From positions 1,564,120 to 1,628,119 of the forward strand of contig JAESIW010000020.1 of assembly GCA_016802295.1 (NCBI GenBank): 64,000 nucleotides of DNA. Direction: 5' to 3'. The translations under genes were made by a program, and so were the position numbers. Positions 36,056 through 48,771 of this stretch are shown in pieces. A model generated the notes under the pieces. It saw nothing but the letters and a program-made list of their open reading frames with translations. It was not told the DNA's origin and made no database searches. The stretch is from Brachionus rotundiformis (lineage: Eukaryota; Rotifera; Eurotatoria; Ploima; Brachionidae). How positions within the stretch are numbered: the first letter of the stretch is position 1; each line of letters opens with the position of its first letter.

Positions 36056-38700
36056 TTATTCATTTCCATTTTCAAAAAACATTTCTGAATCTTGGTCTAA
36101 TTTGCTAGATTTGTTAATAATTACTTCTTTACAGTTATCTTCTTTCATTGTACATGGTTCATATTTGTCTCCTCCGCATTGAGAACAAGAAGCAACTGGC
36201 ACAATTTTGTCCAATGTAAAAGTTCTTTTAGAACAAGACTTGCATTTGAAAAATCTCTGCATTACCATGTGCCTTTTTATTTGATGTTTTTTAAGCTTAC
36301 AGAATTCTGATTGGGAAAAAGAAGTATAAGAACAAGTTGCACAAGTGACAACTCTGACTTCTCTATTTCTTATATTAGACAATTTTTCATCGATCTTTTC
36401 TTCAAGCTCTAATTTATTATAGTAAGCTCTCAGAGCGGGATTTTTTTCCGGATCTCGAGCTTCTTTTGCATGATTAGATTTTATATTTTTTAATTCTTCA
36501 ATCATTTTAAGTCTTTTAGACTTAGAGTCTTCAGTATTTGGAGAAGCTGTTTTGGCTGAACTTGGACTCATTTGGTGCATTTTTCGCTTCAGCTGTTCAG
36601 ATGTAGCTGTAGAGGGTGAAAATGGAACATATTTAGAATTGACATCCATTAGTTTTTTAGTTGTGGCATTGTCTCCTATGTAAAGCTCAAGATCAAATCC
36701 TGAATCAGTGGGTTTTTTTGGCGTCTGTGGCTTTTGAACTGAAGTTTTTTTAATTTCATTGATTCTATTTTTTAAAAAATTTGATGCTTTCAATTTTTCG
36801 ACTGGTTTATCGTCGACCATCAATTCAACAAATTGGTTGTTGGTTTTCTCACTAGTCTGGCTATTTTCTGGGTCTTTTTTTTGTTTAATTTCTTTTAATA
36901 TATCTTTATGATTGTTTAGATTAGATAAGCCGTAATTTTTTTTATTATCTTCATATTTCTCTTTGATTCGACTTGAGTTTGTCACAAGTGACAAAATGCC
37001 CGGCGTGTTAGATAAAGAATTTGATTTTTTCATATCCACCAACTTTTGACTACTGATAGAACTGATATTGTTCTCATTTGGCAAAAGAAGCTTAGAATTG
37101 AAAAGTTTTTTTATTTCTTTACTAGCAGAGTCATCACCAGTGCCAGTTGAATGTCTAACTGTAGCTTGTTCCGCTAAGCGAACTTTTTTCAGTTCTTCTT
37201 TATCTAATTTTTTTCCGTCCAATTCCGCTAAAAGCTCACAGTCTGACTTTTTGCTGGTTTTGAGCAGGATATTAGCCATCATTGGCGACTCTTTACTGAT
37301 AGACGAAGTTAAAGAACGAATAACTTCAGACTTTATTTCTTTGGCCGCTTTAGTTCTTACTTCAATATCAGTGTATTTGTTAAAAGTTAAATTTGGTGGT
37401 ACAAATTTGAATTCCGAAGCAGGACCATTAGATGGAAATGGAGAACCGGGGCCAAACCGTCTCACAGATGGATTATCCATAGAATATTTTTTTTTGGTAT
37501 TTTTATCAAATTGAACACAATGATAGGTACAAAAAGGAGCTTTCTCTAAATTGACCAAATTTTTGCATTTTTTGGTCGCCTCTTGAACTTGATTTGGATT
37601 TGACTTGAGCAATGACTGACAATTTGAGATATCTTTTGCGATACCAAGTCGAACTAGCTGAGATTCTGATTTGACCGAGAGAGTCAGTTTCAAATTTTGA
37701 TTTACTTTTTTAGTGGCAAACTTATTCCAGTCCGACTTAGGCTTTTTATTTTGACCAATTTTAACAAATGAATTTGGACTGCCATAATTATTAATTGGTC
37801 CAGATTGGGTGTTATTTTTTTGTGAATCTAAAAATTCTGGTTTTACCAGCACAAAACAATCATACTCGCTTGATTTCCAGTGAGATTTATAGGCACTGCC
37901 AAACAAAAATAAAGATATCTCCTGCTCACGTTCTAAATTGTTCAAATCATATATTTGCCAAATGACATAATTATTGCCTTTAGCCGAGCATTTCGATTCT
38001 GTTTTGGACCCAATTACAAAAATACTAAACCAGTCCATGTCTTTTGAGTCTTTAATTTCGTTCATTCGCCTGGAAATTTCTGTCAGACGATAATATTTTC
38101 CATAATCACAAGCCAAATGAATATTCAAATCTACTTCACTTTTGAATTCAGATTTGATAATTCTTAATCCAGTATTTTTTTCTTTGAAAATAACTTCCGA
38201 ATCAGTTTGTTTAGAAGGTGTTGTATTTGTTGTAGATTTATTTGGTGTATTTTGATCTGAAGTTGGTTCTTGGGATGTGTTATCATTGCATATTTTATTT
38301 TTTATGAGCTTATCTTTTTTGATAATAAATTTTTTTCTCTCGGGCTCAAGAGAATCTTTTTCAATGTCTTTATCTTCACTGAGTGATTTTTCATCGTCTT
38401 CTTCATTTATTAAGTTTAATAGATCCTCAATATTTGCGTCATTTTCAGAATCAATATCTTGACTAGGTTCTTCTGAGCTATTAGTTTGTGGATTTTTTAC
38501 ATATCTGGGACGTTCTTCAAGATTTTTTAATTTATCTGCATCTAATTGTGGATCATAATCTTCAGCTAAAATATTTTTTTTAGAATTTATCTATAGATAT
38601 ATTTTTTACTTGGTTCAAATTTATTTGAATCGTCAAAACATTCTCTAGAATTGTCCTCAATCCCATAATTCAGCTCAAATTCTTCATCAGATGAGGACAT
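36056..38700 (-). CDS. MCM10: Replication factor MCM10
   Basis: DNA-binding scaffold that activates the CMG helicase and supports polymerase alpha. Exons: 38700-38610 and 38565-36056 (866 residues; human has 875). An acidic, disordered N-terminus is followed by the OB-fold (about 175-330) and the zinc finger (C346, C364, C376, H379; the last three with the family spacing C-x11-C-x2-H). A long Lys/Ser-rich linker leads to the C-terminal zinc ribbon with CATC, CKSC and CSQC pairs (about 780-850). The first exon is short (30 codons) and starts MSSSDEEFEL. The main exon has no ATG at its upstream end; the frame is open through to the acceptor, which is why the two-exon model is needed. It sits between FABP copy 1 and H4 copy 2. 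Confidence 0.92.
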
Positions 38701-39744
38701 TTTTTATATTAATATTTAAAATTGATTCTTAAGAAAATTTTAAAAATTAGTTATGTAAATTTTCTATTTTGGTGTATTAATTTAGTCTTTTCTAAATGTA
38801 TAATTATTTCACCATATAAACTAATTTAAAATTTATTAATTTTAAAATTAAAATTAATTTATTTATTTAAATAAGATAAAATTTATAATTGCAACAGATT
38901 GAATAAAAAAATTATTTAGCTAGAATAAGAATAAACTTTAGAAAATAATTAAATATTTGATTAATTGTCTTATTTAAAAATACATTTTTATTCAATAAGT
39001 ATTTTTCATTTTAATATTAATAAATCTAAAAATTAATTTTAATTTAAAACAATTTATCAGGATATTAATTGAATGTATTTACAATATTTATAATTTTGGC
39101 CGGAAGATTTTAAAGAATACCAATTCGAATTGAATTACTATAGAAATAAGAAGCCATATTTTTATATAATAACATTAATAAGCGGAAGTGTGACAAGCAG
39201 GTACATTTGAAGAAAATGCTTAGTTAAATGGGAAAGGCTTGAGGAGAGGTAAGGATCAGTTGGCTAGTTCGTTGAATCTGCTTTAACTGCGGATAAATTT
39301 GAGAATAAATTTATAAAGAAATTAAATAAAATAAAAAAATTGGTAGATTTTTATAAGAATTTTAGAAATAAATATCTTTAAAAATAAATTATTAGTTTTG
39401 GAAAAAGTTCTGATACTTATGCAAAAATAAAGCAAATTATCACTTGACTAAATGGAATTATTAATAGTATTTGCAGTTTATTTTCAAAGGCTCTTGAAGG
39501 AAGTTGCCTAGAGGAAAACCTCTTCCCTTATTGGAGAGCAATTTTTTAGAATTTTGCTGGATTCTGGACTCTTGCCAATTAGTTGACAAGTTTTTAGATT
39601 ATAAAGGTTCAAAATTTTACTATTTGAAAAGTATATATTAATTTTAAGTATTTTTTCATCTTAGCCTTTCTACTGTATACACTTTAACTTAGGGAAAAAA
39701 CATTAAAAATATATATATTGGAGTAAAAAATTAAAAATTATAAT
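38701..39744. other. Intergenic sequence
   Basis: About 1 kb separating MCM10 and H4 copy 2, which are transcribed away from each other. Patches at 39180-39300 and 39480-39560 are less AT-rich, but I cannot assign them. Confidence 0.5.
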
Positions 39745-39910
39745 ATTATGCACAGTAATTTGAACCATTTTATTGGCTATATGTTTCGATCGACATTGAA
39801 CTATTATTGTTAGATTCATAATAATTTAATGGTGTATAAAATGGCTAACATTTTCTATTCCAAAATCATCAAAGTTAATCAGAAACAAATTCAAATCAAA
39901 TTGAGAAGAA
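39745..39910 (+). promoter_or_regulatory. Histone H4 copy 2 promoter and 5' UTR
   Basis: ATTGG at 39772-39776 and TATAAAA at 39835-39841. These 166 bp align without gaps to the copy 1 and copy 3 promoters; upstream of 39745 the similarity stops. Confidence 0.8.
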
Positions 39911-40222
39911 ATGTCAGGACGAGGCAAAGGAGGAAAAGGATTGGGAAAAGGTGGTGCCAAAAGACACAGGAAAGTATTGAGAGACAACATCCAAGGCATC
40001 ACAAAGCCGGCCATTCGTCGTTTGGCTAGACGAGGTGGTGTCAAACGATTGTCTGGTCTTGTTTACGAAGAGACTCGTGGTGTGCTCAAAGTATTTTTGG
40101 AGAACGTGATTAGAGATGCTGTGACATACACTGAGCATGCTAAGCGCAAGACAGTTACAGCCATGGATGTGGTCTATGCTTTGAAGAGACAAGGAAGAAC
40201 ACTATACGGCTTTGGTGGTTAA
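39911..40222 (+). CDS. H4: Histone H4, copy 2
   Basis: Encodes the same 103-residue protein as copies 1 and 3, including Leu46 and Val50. It is intronless and differs from copy 1 by a silent C-to-T near 40109. It lies between MCM10 and CDT1. Confidence 0.98.
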
Positions 40223-40266
40223 ACATTGATTTTGTTCCATTCATGCCAACCAAAAATTAAACTCCC

Positions 40267-40282
40267 GGCCCTTTTCAGGGCC
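40267..40282 (+). terminator. Histone mRNA 3' stem-loop, H4 copy 2
   Basis: Same GGCCCT-TTTC-AGGGCC hairpin as copy 1, 45 bases after the stop. Confidence 0.97.
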
Positions 40283-41987
40283 AACCTAAATTTTCAATTT
40301 AAAGCAAATTTATGTTTTTAACAAAATTTTATTTTCAACTGTATAATAAAATATAATTTTTAAGTAAATTAATTTAACAATATTTTCAAATACCCAATAT
40401 CCTACTGGAATAAAAATTTATTTTAAAAACAGACCACCTTCAATCTTAATCATCAAAATGAGGTTAAATTATTAAAAAAATACAACATAATCAAGTAATT
40501 TTTTACTAAGTATGTATTAATATTAATACAAAAAAGCTAACCATTTATCAACTCTTCTAATTTACCTGACTTGACTACTTGACTTTAGTATAATTCACAA
40601 AATAAATTATTTAAAAAAAAGTATATACTCTTCTAATGAAAAACTTTTTTCGACTTATTAGAAAAATTTCATTGTCTTTAACATTGATAATCATGTTCCC
40701 AATACCATTAAAATTATTTAATTTATATTTTAAAAAATATTATTAATAATTATCAAAACATTAATATAGTATTATTATTATTAACGAAATGTAGTTTTGT
40801 GAGTCGATTCTACGACTAATCGACTACTATTTTCAGAAAATCTACTTCTAATCGACTAAGTCAAACATTATTTTCTTAGTATTTTTTTATTTTAAAATGT
40901 TTTCAATTATTTTTTAGTCATGTATAGATTGACAAAAATATGTCGTAAATTTTCATTGTTAATAAAAAGTTGGTTTTTCAGAAAAAACAATTTTAAATAC
41001 AAATAATTTGGACTCTATTTTATATCTTTGTGTAGTCAAAACCATGTTATCATGATTCTTTTTGTCATATCTAAAATCTTATTTTTAAATATAATTTTTT
41101 ATTGCTCTCTATCTGATTGTTAATAAGATATTATTAAAGTTTGAAAATTTAATCATTTAAATTTTTTTAAATAGAAGCAATTATTGATTTGTTGTTAAAA
41201 TAATAAACTATTAGATAGTTATTTAATTCTAATAAAATCCTGAAATAGCCTTCTTTAGTTCGTTCCGTGCAGCTATAAAATTAATTATTTTTATAAAATC
41301 TAATAAATACAATTTAGTTAAGTATAATTAGAGTATGTCATTAGCTCATGGTATCCATATTGTGCAGAAGAAATGTTTTGAAAAAGTGGAAAGAGCGACT
41401 TAACTAATTTCTAAGTCAAGTGCTATTACACCTTGAACAAAATAGATCTGATTAAATATTCTCAATATGTCCTCAGATCTCACAAATGAAGTATTTTAAA
41501 CAAAGATTAAATTGTTAATGCACGGAATTGAACAGCTTTAAGGCTAAATTGGACGTCTGGATAAAGAATTTTTTTCTTTTCTTGAACCCCTTTAAGCCTA
41601 TACTTGAGCCGCTGTTTTGCATCACTTTCCAGTACTCTTCCTATATTTTTCTCAAAATACATAAAGAAAGATAAAAATGGCATAATAATATTATTTAAAA
41701 AGAAAATAAACTTAATCTACTGTAAATTAATTTTTTCTGTTTTAAATTTTCTGACAATGACTTAGTAATCTTAAGCGATAATTTAAGACAAATTTTGTTT
41801 CAAATCAAACTATACTAAAGCTCTTTTTTAAATTAAATGCCAAGGTCATTGACTAGATTTTTTTGAATTAATCCATTTAAAAGTTCAATGCCGAATCGCA
41901 TTTTCAAATTAACTTTTATAACCTCAGCTGTTCGATTTGTAATAGCATTAAATTAGTAATAGATATATAAAATTTTTAAGTATAAAA
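40283..41987. other. Intergenic, possibly with a decayed transposase fragment
   Basis: About 1.7 kb. At 41335-41690 several short frames broken by stops begin MSLAHGIHIVQKKCFEKVE; the wording recalls the His-containing segment of hAT-like transposases, but it is too decayed to be sure. At 40799-40862 a TCGACTA-containing motif recurs several times. No intact gene is present. Confidence 0.35.
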
Positions 41988-43717
41988 ATGTCTCAAGCTA
42001 GAGTTACCGATTTTTTTGCCACACGAAAACGCAATCGATTTAACCAAGACGAGATTCTTTTGAATAAGCAAAAAAAAACTCATCAACTTGTTGAGCAATC
42101 GGACTCAAAGGCCGACGAAATTGCACAGATAAAAGAAAAACTGGCCCAAGTAGCTGCTTCGAGTGAACGCTGTCTGAGATCCAGAACCAAGCTTGAAAAT
42201 GACAAGAAAGAAGAAGCGGCGCCTGTCAAAAGAGGCAAAAAAAAAGAACAACTCGAAGCTCTCAGGGCCAAAATGAATCACCTTGACGAAAAAATCTCCA
42301 AAGTGGTTCACCAAGAACCAAGTGCAGACAAAGCTGAAATCAAGGAAAAAAAAAAACTCAACAAAGCCGAGTTGAAGCAAAAAATTGAACAATTTAATAA
42401 GAATTTGCTACAAATTCAACAAAATGAAGATAAGCCGGAAACCAAAAGCGAAATAAAAGAAGCACCAAAACAAATTCCGGCCTATGAAAAATTCAAGGAC
42501 CTAGCTGATGAACACCTCGATCCAACGACCACCCTGACACTTCCCAAATCTTACTCTCTTCTTCTCGATTCGTTCAAAGGCAGTGACACAATCGTCAAGT
42601 TCTTATTCAATCGAGACGAGATATGCACCTTTCTCAAACTCAAAATGGGTATTCAGAACATTACTAAGCACACATTCACCCAGAAGCATTTATCTCAAAT
42701 TAAGCACGTGTACCAAGAAGCCTATTTGTATAAACAAGAAAAAATTTTCATTGACTTTAAAAATGATTATCACTTAATTATTTCGCCAAACATGGACGAA
42801 ATAGAAACAAATAAAGAGACTGGTCTAAAGCAATTTACTCCCATGGTTCTCTTGAAACGATTAAAAAAATTCAAGATCAATTTGTTTAATATAGTAAAAA
42901 AGTTACATCAAGAGTTTTTGAATTCAATTGGAATAACTGACATTCCTTTGGATAATATAAAAAGATGGCACCAAAAATTTGACCTGGAAAATTTGCCCGA
43001 ATTAAATGAAAGCGAACTGCCCAAGGCGCCTATCGATGAGTCCATCAAGTGCAAGAGCGGCAAAGAGTTGCTTAACATCGCCAAAGACATATACAGCTCG
43101 AGAGTAGGTTTTCTAGTTTTGATAAATTATCATATAGATAAATATTTTTATTCAAGGTACAGGACGCAATTAAAAATACTGTTATTCCAAATGAGGAAAA
43201 GCCAGTTGTGGAAAAGCCAAAAAAAGAAACTGATGTGGCATTGAATCCTGACCAAAAGGTAATCAGCAAACTCAAAGAGAAAAAAGAGACCACTTACAAC
43301 ACTTTGTTGGACAAAATACGTGCCAAAGAAAAACAAAAAGCCTTGGAGAATATGATCATAAATAACGACAAGGAAAAAATGACCACTAAATACAATAATT
43401 ATAAGGATCTTATACGTTTTTTGTTGTTTTTTTATCAATCGGAAAAAAAATCCACTCTCGAAATGGACAAAGTGTGTAAGAAAGCCGCGGATAGCACTAA
43501 GGGTAGTTTAAATGAACTTGAGTGTCGTCAGCTTATTACCGAAATGTCTAATGACTCTAAAGAGATTAATTTGTTTATAAATGCGGATAGCGGTAAAAAA
43601 TGGCTTAATGTAATCAAGGTTCGAAATGTACAGTATCTTCAGATGGACAAAAATTTTCAATTGAATGATCTCAACTCAATGGTAGATGGAGCTATTGAAA
43701 AACTCAAAACAATTTAG
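41988..43717 (+). CDS. CDT1: DNA replication licensing factor CDT1
   Basis: Loads MCM2-7 onto origins in G1 and is destroyed in S phase. Exons: 41988-43103 and 43157-43717 (558 residues; human has 546). The N-terminus carries a PIP degron (QARVTDFFATRK, residues 3-14) with the TD pair and the basic residue four places after the last Phe, as needed for PCNA-coupled CRL4-Cdt2 ubiquitylation in animals. A charged, Lys/Glu-rich linker follows. The central winged-helix (geminin-binding) region spans about 165-340 (YEKFKDLADEHLDPT, LFNRDEICTFLKLK). The C-terminal winged-helix that contacts MCM is at about 440-558. No Cy motif was clearly seen. It is transcribed away from MCM10, with H4 copy 2 between. 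Confidence 0.93.
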
Positions 43718-45378
43718 TTTATCTTTAAATTTTTCTGAAATGTTTTTTTTTTTAATTTTTTTTTTGTTTATGAATTCAATTTTCTTAGAAAATAATGGTT
43801 TTTTTATTTTTATGTTGAGTGTCTCTGGCTCTCAATTTAGTTTAGTTTTTTTTTTTTGAATAATTTTTTATCTTGGTTTAAGTGATAATCATAATAAACT
43901 GTGATTTAGATACAGATTTTTTATACTTAAATTTTGTGACTATGGAAGATGGATTTAAATGTGCAAAAATAAATCCAAATATTTTTATTATCAATTTTAT
44001 AAATGTTAATAAAATTCAATTTTTGTATTGACTTTTTTTCATTCTTCTGTATAAGTACTTAATTAACCGTATTTAATCAAGTATTAGAAATCATCTTTTG
44101 TCAATGAAACCATAAAAAAAATGATTACCTAATAATAAATAAACAAATTAAGTTCCTTGTTAAAGCTTTTTTATTTCCTTTATGTAGTTAGATATAAAAT
44201 AATTAACAAATTTTTTTTTTAATAATAAATTTGGAGCTTTTATGTACTTTATGTCATACAATTCAATAGATTCTGATATGATCCGAGGCTTTCATGTCCT
44301 TTTTGTATTTAAAGATAAAAAATAATAATAATAGTAATAATTTAAAATTGACGTATCTAGGAATTAATTTAATATTTTAATTGTTTTAGCAGACTAAAGA
44401 ATGAAATGAAAGTGATTGCAGGTAGGGTTAAAGTTTTTATTTGTAGATAGTTTTCTTTTGATCTTATAATTTTACATTAATATTTTTCTTTAAATTTTTA
44501 TAAAACAAAAAATGATTTCAGTTGATAAGATTATATGGCATATAGTGCATAAAGTACTTAAAAGTCATTGGATCCAGGCCGAAAAAGAATAAAGAACAAT
44601 AAACAATTCCAAATGAATAAAATTCTCCATTCAAAAACAGAAAAGTAAGTTGATAATTTGTCAATGCTTACATCAACATAAAGGAAATATTTATTTTCGA
44701 GCCAAAATTTTTTTATTGCAATAGATTGACTCTGATTTTAATTTTTTTCACCCTATTATGACAATAGGTCAAGAAAATTCAGTAATCAGAGGATTTCTTT
44801 ATATGATTATATGGAAATATTCCATTCCAATAAAATGATTCAAATAAAAGAAATTATCAAATTTCAAATTATAAAGATTATTAAAATATTTGAATAAAAA
44901 TTTGTTATCAAATCTTTAATTAAATGTCTAATAAATATTAAAGTTATCATCACGGACGGCCAAAGTTTGTCAATATGTTTATGAACTTTAATAATCTGAG
45001 ATGATCGTGTTGTAAATGTAATCGGAACATATGCAAGCCTACTTTACAAGTAAAAAATAGACTACTTTTCAACTTATTACTAAATCATATTAATCAAAAA
45101 TTAGCTACCACGAATTAAGTTATTACAATACTGCGCCAGAGATTAAGGATTGTGATAATATTAAGGGTAATGGCAAATTTAGTAAACATGAATAATACAA
45201 AATACGAAGCAAAGATCTTTTTGTATCACGACTTATTATCATTTCCATGTTACACTTACACTTAAGTTTAAACAAGTTAACTTAACTTGTTTTTAAGTAT
45301 CTTTAATATGAAAAATATTAAAAATAATTATTCAATAAGAGCTAAAAATGATTTATAAATGATTATAAGCATGTTATT
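43718..45378. other. Intergenic AT-rich sequence
   Basis: About 1.65 kb between CDT1 and the promoter block of H4 copy 3. No gene or element is recognised. Confidence 0.5.
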
Positions 45379-45717
45379 GAATTATGACAAATTTTGCATT
45401 TATTATATTTTGCTTTTTGGCTTTTGAATATTGACTTAAAAATTCTAAGAAATCTCAAATTAAATTAAAAAAATATTGCGGTATTTAATTTAATATTGAA
45501 AGGTATCGATTGACCATATATAATGGTTTTCTAATTAGAAATATTACCCTAATTATGCACAGAAATTTGAACCATTTTATTGGTTATTTGTTTCGATCGA
45601 CATTGAACTATTATTGTTAGATTCATAATAATTTAATGGTGTATAAAATGGCTAACATTTTCTGTTCCGAATTCATCAAAGTTAATCAGAAACAAATTCA
45701 AATCAAATTGAGAAGAA
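45379..45717 (+). promoter_or_regulatory. Histone H4 copy 3 promoter and 5' UTR
   Basis: ATTGG at 45579-45583 and TATAAAA at 45642-45648. It matches copy 1 over about 337 bp, twice as far as either matches copy 2, but the last bases before the ATG (TTGAGAAGAA) match copy 2. Confidence 0.8.
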
Positions 45718-46029
45718 ATGTCAGGACGAGGCAAAGGAGGAAAAGGATTGGGAAAAGGTGGTGCCAAAAGACACAGGAAAGTATTGAGAGACAACATCCA
45801 AGGCATCACAAAGCCGGCCATTCGTCGTTTGGCTAGACGAGGTGGTGTCAAACGATTGTCTGGTCTTGTTTACGAAGAGACTCGTGGTGTGCTCAAAGTA
45901 TTTTTGGAGAACGTGATCAGAGATGCTGTGACATACACTGAGCATGCTAAGCGCAAGACAGTAACAGCCATGGATGTGGTCTATGCTTTGAAGAGACAAG
46001 GAAGAACACTATACGGCTTTGGTGGTTAA
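45718..46029 (+). CDS. H4: Histone H4, copy 3
   Basis: Third gene for the identical 103-residue H4 with Leu46 and Val50, intronless. It differs from copy 1 by a silent T-to-A near 45963. It lies between CDT1 and ALT copy B. Confidence 0.98.
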
Positions 46030-46073
46030 ACATTGATTTTGTTCCATTAATGCCAAACAAAAACTTAACTCCC

Positions 46074-46089
46074 GGCCCTTTTCAGGGCC
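46074..46089 (+). terminator. Histone mRNA 3' stem-loop, H4 copy 3
   Basis: Identical GGCCCT-TTTC-AGGGCC hairpin, 45 bases after the stop. The sequence before it follows copy 1 and the sequence after it follows copy 2. Confidence 0.97.
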
Positions 46090-47099
46090 AACCTAAATTT
46101 TCAATTTAAAGCAAATTTATGTTTTTAACAAAATTTTATATTCAACTGTATAAGAAAGTATAATTTTCTAGTATATTAATTTAACAATTATTTTCAAATA
46201 CTAAAAAGGTAAAAAGAAGGACTATGATCCATTCTGAGTGGCCTGATGACTTCCTCAAATATTATTTTAAATAAATTAATTTAACAATTATTTTTAAATA
46301 CGCAATATCCTTTTGAAATAAATTTTTGTTTTTAAAAACAGACCACTTTCAATCCTTAATCAACAAAATGACGTTAAATTATTAAAAAAATACAACATAA
46401 TCAGGTGTCTTTATATAATTTTTATTAGTAAATTAATTTATCAATTTATTTTCAAATATTATTTTTTTATTATTAAAACATATTAAGTTATTGGTAAAAA
46501 AGTGTCAAGCCTCTATTTTATCAAACTAGTCTTGTGATTCTGATAATTACATTGACATAAAATTTAAATATATATAACTCTCGGTCTACCAGATAATTTC
46601 TAGAATCTAAATTTGGAGCAAGTTTAAACTTAAAATCATCTATGTAAAATAATCTTTATATTAATATAGTATGTATATATTCACCAATCTATATGTTGAA
46701 AAACATTCATATAAATACAATATTTTTAAATATTTTAACAAATGTTAAATATTCATTTAAAATGTTATATTAAACTCAAATTTAGTTATTTGACTTAAAT
46801 TATCAAAAAAAAAATTTAAACATTTTATACGATCATTTGTTTATAATTTTTAAAAATAAATTATTTTGATGCTTTAACAAAGAGTTCAAACTTGATTCAA
46901 AATGTATTTAAGAATTTTAACTTAAAAAAGTCTTTTTAATCTATTCTAATGGATAGCTTAAAATATCAAAATGAGCTATCTTGAATTTTTAATTATAATT
47001 TTTAAAGGCATACTTTAATACATTATATTTTTTTCTTTATTTTAGATAAATAAAATTTTAATTTTATTTTTTGATTTTTTGTTTGATAACAAAATTATA
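46090..47099. other. Intergenic; H4 copy 2-like flank with local duplications
   Basis: Bases 46270-46405 resemble 40365-40495 downstream of H4 copy 2. Between them and the gene lies about 78 bp of extra sequence, and the phrase ATTAATTTAACAATT occurs at about 46175 and again at 46275, with a weaker third copy near 46430. The rest is plain AT-rich DNA. Confidence 0.6.
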
Positions 47100-48771
47100 A
47101 TGTCGAATGAAATTGGAAATTATCAAAGTAAGGATAAATGTTTAACCATTGATTCTTTATGTTCTGCTGTTAAAAATGTTCAGTATGCTGTACGAGGTAA
47201 AGTTGTCATTCGCGCAGGAGAACTTGAAAAAGAACTAAAAAAAGTAATAATTCATTTAATTTGATTATTATATTTTATGATAAGTATTTTTAAATAAAAT
47301 TTATTTTAGGGTGTTTCTAAATCTTTCGAGAGAGTAATTCGAGCAAATATTGGAGACTGCCATGCCACTGGTCAGAAGCCTATTACTTTTTTGAGACAAG
47401 TAATGGCTATATGTTCCTATCCAGATCTGTTAATAAGTGATCAATTTCCTGAAGATGCCAAACAAAGAGCAAAAGAATTATTGAATGCTTGTGGTGGAGG
47501 AAGTGTTGGAGCTTACACGGACAGTGCAGGTTTGGAAATAGTCAGGAAGCATATTGCAGAATTTATAACTAATAGAGATGGAGGTATTATAAGCCATCAA
47601 GATAACATATTTTTGACAACTGGTGCAAGTGGTGGAATAAAAATTTTAATGAAAATGCTTCTTAATGACCCAACGTCAACACCAGCAGGGTTTATGATAC
47701 CAATACCACAATATCCTCTTTATTCTGCTACAATTTCTGAATATAATGCTGAACAGATTGGTTATTATCTGGATGAAGACAACAATTGGGGCTTGAGTAT
47801 TGACGAACTGGAAAGATCCTATCAAGAATCGTTGAATCGTTGTCAACCAAAAGCAATCTGCATCATAAATCCAGGAAATCCAACTGGTCAAGTACTTAGT
47901 TTGGAGAATATGCAACAAATAGTAAAATGGGCTTATGAAAAAAGACTATTTATCTTGGCTGATGAGGTAACATCATTTTATTTCAAAAATATAAAATTTT
48001 TTTCGACTCAAAGTTTAACTTGGTCAAATATTAAAAGGTCTATCAAGACAATGTGTATGCTGAAGGAATGAAGTTTCATTCGTTCAAGAAAGTAGCAGCC
48101 GAATTAGGTCATCCATATTCCCAAATAGAAATAGCTTCGTTTTATTCGACAAGCAAAGGCTTTATGGGAGAATGTGGTGCTAGGGCTGGTTACTTTGAAG
48201 CAGTAAACATGGATGCTGATGTTAAGGCTGAATTGAAAAAGCTATCATCAGCCCAATTGTGTAGTTCAGTATTAGGCCAAGTTTGTATGGATACAATTGT
48301 CAGTCCACCCAAACCAGGCGAACCATCTTATGAGTTGTTCATGAAAGAAAAAGAACAAGTTTTGAGTAGCCTGAAGGAAAAAGCACAACTTGTGACTGAA
48401 TTGTTGAACAAAATTGAAGGTGTAAAATGTAACCCAGTCCAAGGAGCTATGTACGCTTTCCCTCAAATAGCCATTCCACCAAGAGCTATTCAACATGCCA
48501 AGGTAATTTGGAACTAAAATTTTGACATAAAACAAATTGATTTAATTTAAAAATCAAATAAATAAAGGAGAACGGCATGGAACCGGACATGTTTTATTGC
48601 TTGGAGTTAATTGACAAGACTGGCATTTGTGTCGTTCCAGGTTCAGGTTTTCATCAAAAACCAGGAACCTATCATTTTAGAACCACCATTTTACCACCAA
48701 CCGACCAAATTAAATCACTGTTGTCAAAGTTTGAGAAATTTCATTTAGATTTTCTAAATAAATGGCAATAA
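47100..48771 (+). CDS. GPT: Alanine aminotransferase, probably cytosolic (copy B)
   Basis: Same reaction as copy A. Exons: 47100-47243, 47310-47966, 48038-48502, 48568-48771 (489 residues; human cytosolic GPT1 has 496). The N-terminus MSNEIGNYQSKDK is acidic/polar with no basic amphipathic leader, and I see no targeting exon upstream, so the enzyme should stay in the cytosol. Catalytic Lys in FYSTSKGFMGECG. The three exons from 47310 match copy A in exact length (657, 465, 204). The 71-bp intron differs by about one base and the 65-bp intron looks identical, whereas exon 1, its flank, a short surface patch (around 47585 and 47665) and the last dozen codons differ. This pattern suggests gene conversion between the two loci. 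Confidence 0.95.

Noticed and set aside
40799..40862. TCGACTA-rich motif as a satellite or regulatory array
   Set aside because: Only three or four irregular copies in 64 bp, with scattered similar words elsewhere; too weak to call.
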